From contig CM062206.1 in the NCBI GenBank assembly GCA_031216445.1, positions 27,617,501-27,681,500 of the forward strand: a stretch of 64,000 nt of DNA, written 5' to 3'. Origin of the DNA: Lateolabrax maculatus. Lineage: Eukaryota; Chordata; Actinopteri; Acropomatiformes; Lateolabracidae. Below the pieces are notes generated by a model. The model was not told the origin of the DNA and did no database searches. It saw only the letters and a list, made by a program, of their open reading frames with translations. Positions 58,443-64,000 of the stretch are shown here, piece after piece (position 1 is the stretch's first letter; each line of letters starts with the position of its first letter). Position numbers and translations under genes: made by a program.

Positions 58443-58716
58443 ATGTGCTGCTATGTAATAGCAGCACAACATCAGGCAAGTCCATATGCACATTCTGTAT
58501 GGGCAAAAAGGGGGGCAAGTATAATCACTGAAGAAGGTCCATCACATGGGCTATGGCGAAGTGCACATGGACATATTGTCCTCCCAACATCTTTGGTACA
58601 GGTTGCTACACGTAGTGCGCATGGTCAGGACCATTGCACAAGTGGGGAGGTGTTGAGACGCCTTCAAGCAGTCTGGTGGTCACCATTTTTCCGACCTGCG
58701 TTTGTAGCTGAGACAA
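58443..58716 (+). pseudogene. ERV integrase HHCC remnant ending at the deletion junction, unit 8
   Basis: Junction at 58716/58717, identical to that of unit 3. Confidence 0.85.
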
Positions 58717-58837
58717 TTTTGCAAGGAAGGTTTTTTTCTGTTGCTCTGGTATTTCAAGTCTGATACTGCATGTTAGTGTTTTTGTTTTTTGTTTCTATTT
58801 TGCCGGGCTTGATGCTAAAATGATCTTTTCTTTTCAG

Positions 58838-60073
58838 ATTTTTCAAGAAGACAAAAAACTTCCTATGCAGTGGTTGTGTAAGTACTGCACATTTTGTGCT
58901 GAAAAGAGGTGCTTCTTACTTAAGCATTACCGCTTAAAACACGGGTGCCACACTCGAATATCACCACTACCGTGCCTTTATAAGGAGTGCCTGTGCACAT
59001 TTAAATCTTTCAATGCACTCAAAGTCCACTTATCAACATGGCACACTCAAAAGGACCTGGGGAACGTGGGTGAAACTGCTTTCCATTGTCAGCTGTGTGA
59101 CTTTGTGGAGCCTTGCACTGGAGCTGACTTTTTTACCCATTTACGAAGACATTTGAAGCTGAAGCAAAAGGTTTCCTGTCCATATCAAGGCTGTAGCTTT
59201 CAGAGCAATGTTTATTCAACCTTTAATGCACATAAAAGCAAAGAACATCAAGACCACAATAAGATGGCATTCAAACCTGAAATTGTGTCACATAATGTAC
59301 TTGAGGTACCTCCACCTAATATAAGTATTCAACCTGAGGATAGTGCCCCTGAAACTGATCAGGTTGAGTTTGAGGTTACTGAGCTCAATGAAGATGTGGG
59401 AGACTTGGAGAGTCAGTTGGAACATAATGTAGCTGCTGTTTTTCTGAAAATGTCATCGATTCTTAACATCTCTGAAAATGCCCTGCAAGAAGTTATAGAG
59501 CAGATCAACCAAATTTATGTGCTTTCACAGCCATTGTTACATACCTCGGTTGGAAAAATACTAAATCAACATTGTGGAGATGTTGAGGACTCTTAAGTGA
59601 GTGAGATAGCTAAAGTATTTACTGAGAATAATGTATTCCTGAAATTCACTTCTACTAGGGGGTCATTGTCAACCACTAGCAAGCGAACATCATACATTTG
59701 AAAAGAATTCTCAGTGGTGACGCCTATTGAGTTTGTCCTAAAAAATGACAGGCAGACAGTTGTGTATATCCCCATACTAAAAATGCTGCAGACATTACTA
59801 AACAATGGAGAAATTTTAGATAAGGCCATGTCATCTGAGACAAATTTGTCACAAGGATACAGATCTCACAGGGATGGTTACCGGTTTAAAGACAATTCTC
59901 TCTTGACAGAGGAAGAATTCCGGATTGCTCTTTTCTTGTACATAGATGATTTTGAGGTGGCTAAGCCCTTGGGAACCTCCAGAAAGAAACACAAGCTGCC
60001 ATCTACTGGGTACTTGGAAATCTACACCCTAAATATCGCTCCTCTCTTCATTCCATTCAGCTTGCTCTACTCA
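58838..60073 (+). pseudogene. Zinc-finger transposase-like N-terminal pseudogene, unit 8
   Basis: Private Asn to Ser in the linker after the fingers (PNISIQPED); both stops kept. Confidence 0.6.
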
Positions 60074-62363
60074 TCATCGCTGAAGATGATATCAGGAAGT
60101 TGACTTTAAATGAGAGACCACAGTCTATTGAAGAATTAAAAGTGCAACTGGTAGATAAACTGTCACTGCAGTATGACTTTAAACTGCAGTATGAAGATCA
60201 AGACTTCCATAATGCCCTCTGCAATTTGACTGAAATAACTGATTTACCTGAAAGAGCTACGCTCAAAATCATCCCTCTTGTGACTCTCCATTTAACCGCA
60301 TTGTCATCACCCACCACAACATCAGACACTGAGTGCAGCACAGCAGACACTGAGATCCTGTCGACAGGAAGAGCATCACCATCGCTAAGACAACAGTGGC
60401 CAGATTTCTTTGACATACCCAATTTCTCAGTTGATGTTGACTATAGACTCAGACAGGCAGATCTTGCCTTTATGAAGGATGGAACACGTATGACTCTACC
60501 ACGAGATATGAAGCATGACATACTAGAAAAGCTTGCTGAGACGATGTACAGTTTCAAGGCTTACCCTAAAGATGATGACTTCAGCAGTGTTGCAAAAGCA
60601 CTAATTAGCAAACACCCCTGCCTCACTGAGCCTGGACCACACAGATGGTATGGCTGGAAAAACAGCCTTAAATTATCGCACAAAGCTTCAAAAAGCTGGA
60701 TGTGAGGATGTAGCAATCAATGGAGGCAAAAGAAGTAAAGGCAACCCAGAAGGAGAATCCTCAAGCAAGAATATCAAACGGCCAAAAAGAGGTGAAGCAA
60801 ACTACCTACCTAACTTACCTGAAGGACATGATGAAACAAGCCTTGAAAATGCCAGAAAGGTTCTCGTGGAAGAAATGAAGAAGAAACAACCCAATGGCAC
60901 TCTCATCTCACAAATGATGGACCAATCATTCCCACTACGCAGACAAGAAATTGTAGAAAAGGAACCTGCTGTACAGAACATTGTTGAACGATGGCCAGCA
61001 CTCTTCACAGACAGGTAAACTATTTTTGTTCTCAACCAATAAAATAATGCCTATCAAAAAGAAATTCAAGGTGTGTGGCTAGAAATCCAAACACACTTGT
61101 TGGAATGTTAACACTTCTGCCATCTCTCCATCCCTACCCACCCCTCTCTCTACTTTTCAGGTGTTTGCTGAGTTCAACAGAATCGCAAGTAAGAATCTTG
61201 AGGGAGACTTCTTTGAGGCTCTGGACCAGTATACCCCACGTTTCATTGAACTTTTCAAAACAAGAAGGGGAACTGTTGGCCAGAAGCTCAGTGAGCTGAT
61301 GCAGCACATGAGCTGGATGGTAAGTAGGTTAATTTTGCTTTTGATCTGTGTGATAGTTCATCAATCAAGTTCTAAATGAGATGATCCAGCCCAACCTATT
61401 CTATTTCCTGTCTGACTTGTGCTTGTGCCTTGCAAATTACTCTGTTAACTGGTCTTTTCTCTCTCTGTGTATCATTAGACACCAGACGTGACAGTACTTC
61501 GCTCTGTTGTCCTCAAAGGCATTCCTATTTTACTTGGTGACGACTCCAGTGAATTCTTCAAGACATGCTCTGTAAGTACTTGCACATAAGAAAAAGTTTG
61601 GTCTGCATTAAAATAGAACTATATCTGTGCTGACATAGAAGATGTAATTTTATCTGCACAATATACAATATACATTTTGTACAGTGATTGATGTATTTTG
61701 TATGGCAATTCCTCCACAGCTAATCTGAGAGGTATTTAAACAGCCAGTAAATAAAAATGAAATTTGCCACATAAACGTTGTACACATTAATTAATTGTAA
61801 ATCTAAGGAGCAGGAGTCCAGGCTGAAAAGTCAGTGTCACTGTTTAAGAATATATGGACCTTGTGGACCATAGCTTTAGTTTAATCATACCACATTTATT
61901 TTGTTGGTTATATTGTAACAATCCAGTGTGAACACATATTTAAAACCATATTCCCTAGCAAATGCTTTCAACATTAAAAATGAATGTTTAGAAGAGCATA
62001 AATTGCCATGCTGAAGAATGTGTGTGTGTGTCTTTGTAGGGTACAGCGAGAGACGAGGCCCTAGAATGCACTGTCGGTGTGCTGACAGTTGTCAGTGAAG
62101 ATAATCCTCATGAGGGTCCAAGTTCAGTAGACCTCCAGCCCATCTCCACTGCCATCATTCTGGAGGGAGGTATCATCATGGATCATATAAAAAAACTTGC
62201 CTCAGGCAGTTTGTCTGTTATTTGGGCTTACATATGCTTTGCATTTGGATTACCCAAAATGCATGGCAAATACACTCAACTTCATTCAGACTGTGATGCT
62301 TGGACTGGGAAAGAAAACCTCCCACCAAAACTGTTAACTTTGAAGAACAGTCTACTGGGTTAG
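60074..62363 (+). pseudogene. PB1/SAMD3-like pseudogene, unit 8
   Basis: Same lesions as the other copies, Lys in SFKAYP; no private residue noted. Confidence 0.6.
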
Positions 62364-63508
62364 ACCAGTAAAGAGCCATCAGCTGTCAGATAGCACTTTG
62401 TAAATTATGCAGCAGTTAATGTTCTCCTGTTATCAGAGAAAGTTTTATGCTTTCATGCAACTGAGCTGGCTTGTTTATGATCTCAAAAAAAAAAAAAATT
62501 CTATTAAAGTGTACCATGTTATGCTAGTATGCTAATGGTGGAAATAGCGCCACCTTGTGTTGCAAAGAGTTGTTAGATAATGTTGTCAGAAAGGAACCTA
62601 GCAAGGTTGACCTGTTTACATTTGTGTTTTGGGAAAACTTTTAATTATAGTAGTTATAATGTAGTACAAATACAAAACCCAAGGAGTGATGTTTTTCTGT
62701 GTTGGTTTAAACCTTGGACTGATGCTCGCTTTGGGACACAAAAGCATTTGTTGTACTTTCAGTTTTGATCAGAAATGCAATGATTTTGCATGCACTGAAG
62801 TCCTGTAATTATCAGGTGTTTACCTGTTTAATATTGTGAGACTGTTACATGCATAGAATTAGCTCACAAAAATGTGGTTTTATTTTTGCCATGTCCATGT
62901 CATGTTCTACAGTCAAATCAAACCACAAGTTTGTTGTTTAGCTGCTGTTTTGTACTTGAATGTACAAGAAAGTGATACTTGGGAACAGAACACTTGAGGC
63001 TGAATAATAGATTTAATGCATATTGTTATTACAATAGCCTAACAGACATAGATCACACTATGAGCAATTTTACAACTAGCTTTAAAATACATTAAATATG
63101 ACAAGAGGATAGAGAACAGTAATTTTATTGTTTATTGTAAGGTTATTACATGAGTGATAAAACACACATTTTATATTGGAGAATTGGAATCAAAAGTAAC
63201 AATATCGAACATTTATTGTTCAGTCTAGATCTGTCAGTGATGCAATTATTTTTTTAATAAATGTTGTAATGCAGCTGAACAAACCCAGTGAGTGTTCTTT
63301 TAAAGTATATGTTTGTGGTGTTTTTCCCTTTATTAGGTAATAACAGCTAAAATAGATAAGAAATGGGAGAAGGACAAGGACCCATTCAAGGAAATTGGTT
63401 TGTTTAATTTAACTGAACTGAAATGAACTGAAAAAAAATGAGTGAGTAGTAAGTAGTAGGTATCATAATTCTAAGTGGGGTTAAATTTGTATCAAGCAGT
63501 CCACACAA

Positions 63509-64000
63509 AATGAAAAAATTAAGTTAACACTAAGCATGGCTATTAAGTTACATGAACTTTTTTTTTTTTTTTTTTTAGTTGTACTACTTGATTTGGTACT
63601 GCACACTTAAAATAAACAAGCTTTTCTAACTCACTATTTTTAAGATTACTTTGCTTAATTTGCAACGAGTTTGCATACTTTTTTTAAGTAAGGTCAACTA
63701 ATTAGATTTTACAGTGAGTATACGTACACACGTCTCCCGCAGAGCTATGTTGAAAGTCCCTCAATATTCAGTCGAGTATTGGCTAATGACCTGCAACACC
63801 TAGACGTGTCCAGTACAGTACTACAATATGTAGATGATCTCTTGATATGTAGCACCTCCAAAGCTCAATGTGCACAAGACTCAGTCTCAGCCCTGATGGC
63901 TTTAGAAAAGGGGGCTCACAAGGTGAGTAAAAATAAATTACAGTTTTGCCAGACACAGGTTGAATACTTAGGTAGACAACTCTGTGGCACTAAATGAGCT
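63509..64000 (+). repeat. Start of tandem unit 9
   Basis: Contains the CMC right end to 63716 and then ERV sequence cut by the window edge. Its length class cannot be known. The array continues beyond the window. Confidence 0.95.
63721..64000 (+). pseudogene. ERV reverse transcriptase C-terminal half, unit 9 (cut by window end)
   Basis: YVDD fragment with its TGA at 63995-63997; same as in unit 1 as far as it goes. Confidence 0.85.

Larger units (their letters stand above)
57601..63508 (+). repeat. Tandem unit 8, short form
   Basis: 5,908 bp, the longest short unit, because its TA tract is expanded. Closest to unit 7 by the shared GAATTCCGG change. Confidence 0.95.
58717..63716 (+). mobile_element. 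CMC transposon lacking its left end, unit 8
   Basis: Right end CAGTG at 63712-63716 plus AGTA. 3' noncoding part from 62364. Confidence 0.75.

Noticed and set aside
1..64000. CRISPR-like array or bacterial repeat system
   Set aside because: Repeat units are kilobases long, with ERV, LINE, DNA transposon and spliced-gene content; there are no short spaced repeats and no cas genes.

Overview
The window is animal nuclear DNA, most likely from a teleost fish. It has spliced genes with GT-AG introns, a fish-type endogenous retrovirus (ERV), an L2/CR1-like LINE piece, a hAT-like nonautonomous repeat, and two gene families that I recall as multi-copy in fish: a C2H2 zinc-finger protein resembling a transposase N-terminus, and a PB1 plus SAMD3-like protein. 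Nothing bacterial, no RNA gene and no CRISPR array was seen. Family names come from recognition of protein motifs, not from a search.

The whole 64 kb is one head-to-tail tandem array of a composite transposon unit. Eight complete units and the start of a ninth are present, in the order Long, Long, Short, Short, Long, Short, Short, Short. They start at about 1, 11381, 22752, 28618, 34491, 45859, 51724, 57601 and 63509. Long units are about 11.37 kb and short units about 5.87 kb. Copies are nearly identical by eye, differing in scattered substitutions, small indels and the length of a (TA)n tract.

Layout of a long unit, using unit 1: end of a CMC-type (CACTA/Mirage/Chapaev) DNA transposon (1-207); C-terminal half of an ERV reverse transcriptase, an RNase H remnant, a (TA)n tract and a broken integrase (212-1790); a possible LTR (2042-2482); a LINE fragment (2483-3135); the upstream part of ERV pol including the N-terminal half of the same reverse transcriptase (3332-4189); then the next CMC transposon (4190-11587), which splits the reverse transcriptase. 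That 7.4 kb transposon holds a hAT-like relic, a possible noncoding first exon, a foldback element of about 650 bp, a GC-rich promoter-like block with a YY1-type motif, and a chimeric broken gene. The chimeric gene is the N-terminal part of a zinc-finger transposase-like protein joined to a PB1/SAMD3-like protein with three introns.

Short units carry one shared deletion of about 5.49 kb (1098-6586 in unit 1 numbering) with an identical junction. It removes the rest of the integrase, the LTR, the LINE, the upstream pol, the left transposon end and the promoter region, so the integrase remnant sits directly upstream of the zinc-finger exon.

No intact gene is seen. Every copy carries the same stops and frameshifts, so decay preceded amplification. 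Inferred order: ERV insertion and decay; CMC insertion into the reverse transcriptase; tandem duplication, perhaps by LTR-LTR recombination because each long unit has one LTR; one large deletion creating the short unit; then expansion, with exchange between copies. I did not find a functional new system. The noteworthy object is the transposon-derived macrosatellite-like array and the transposase/PB1-SAMD3 chimera in it.
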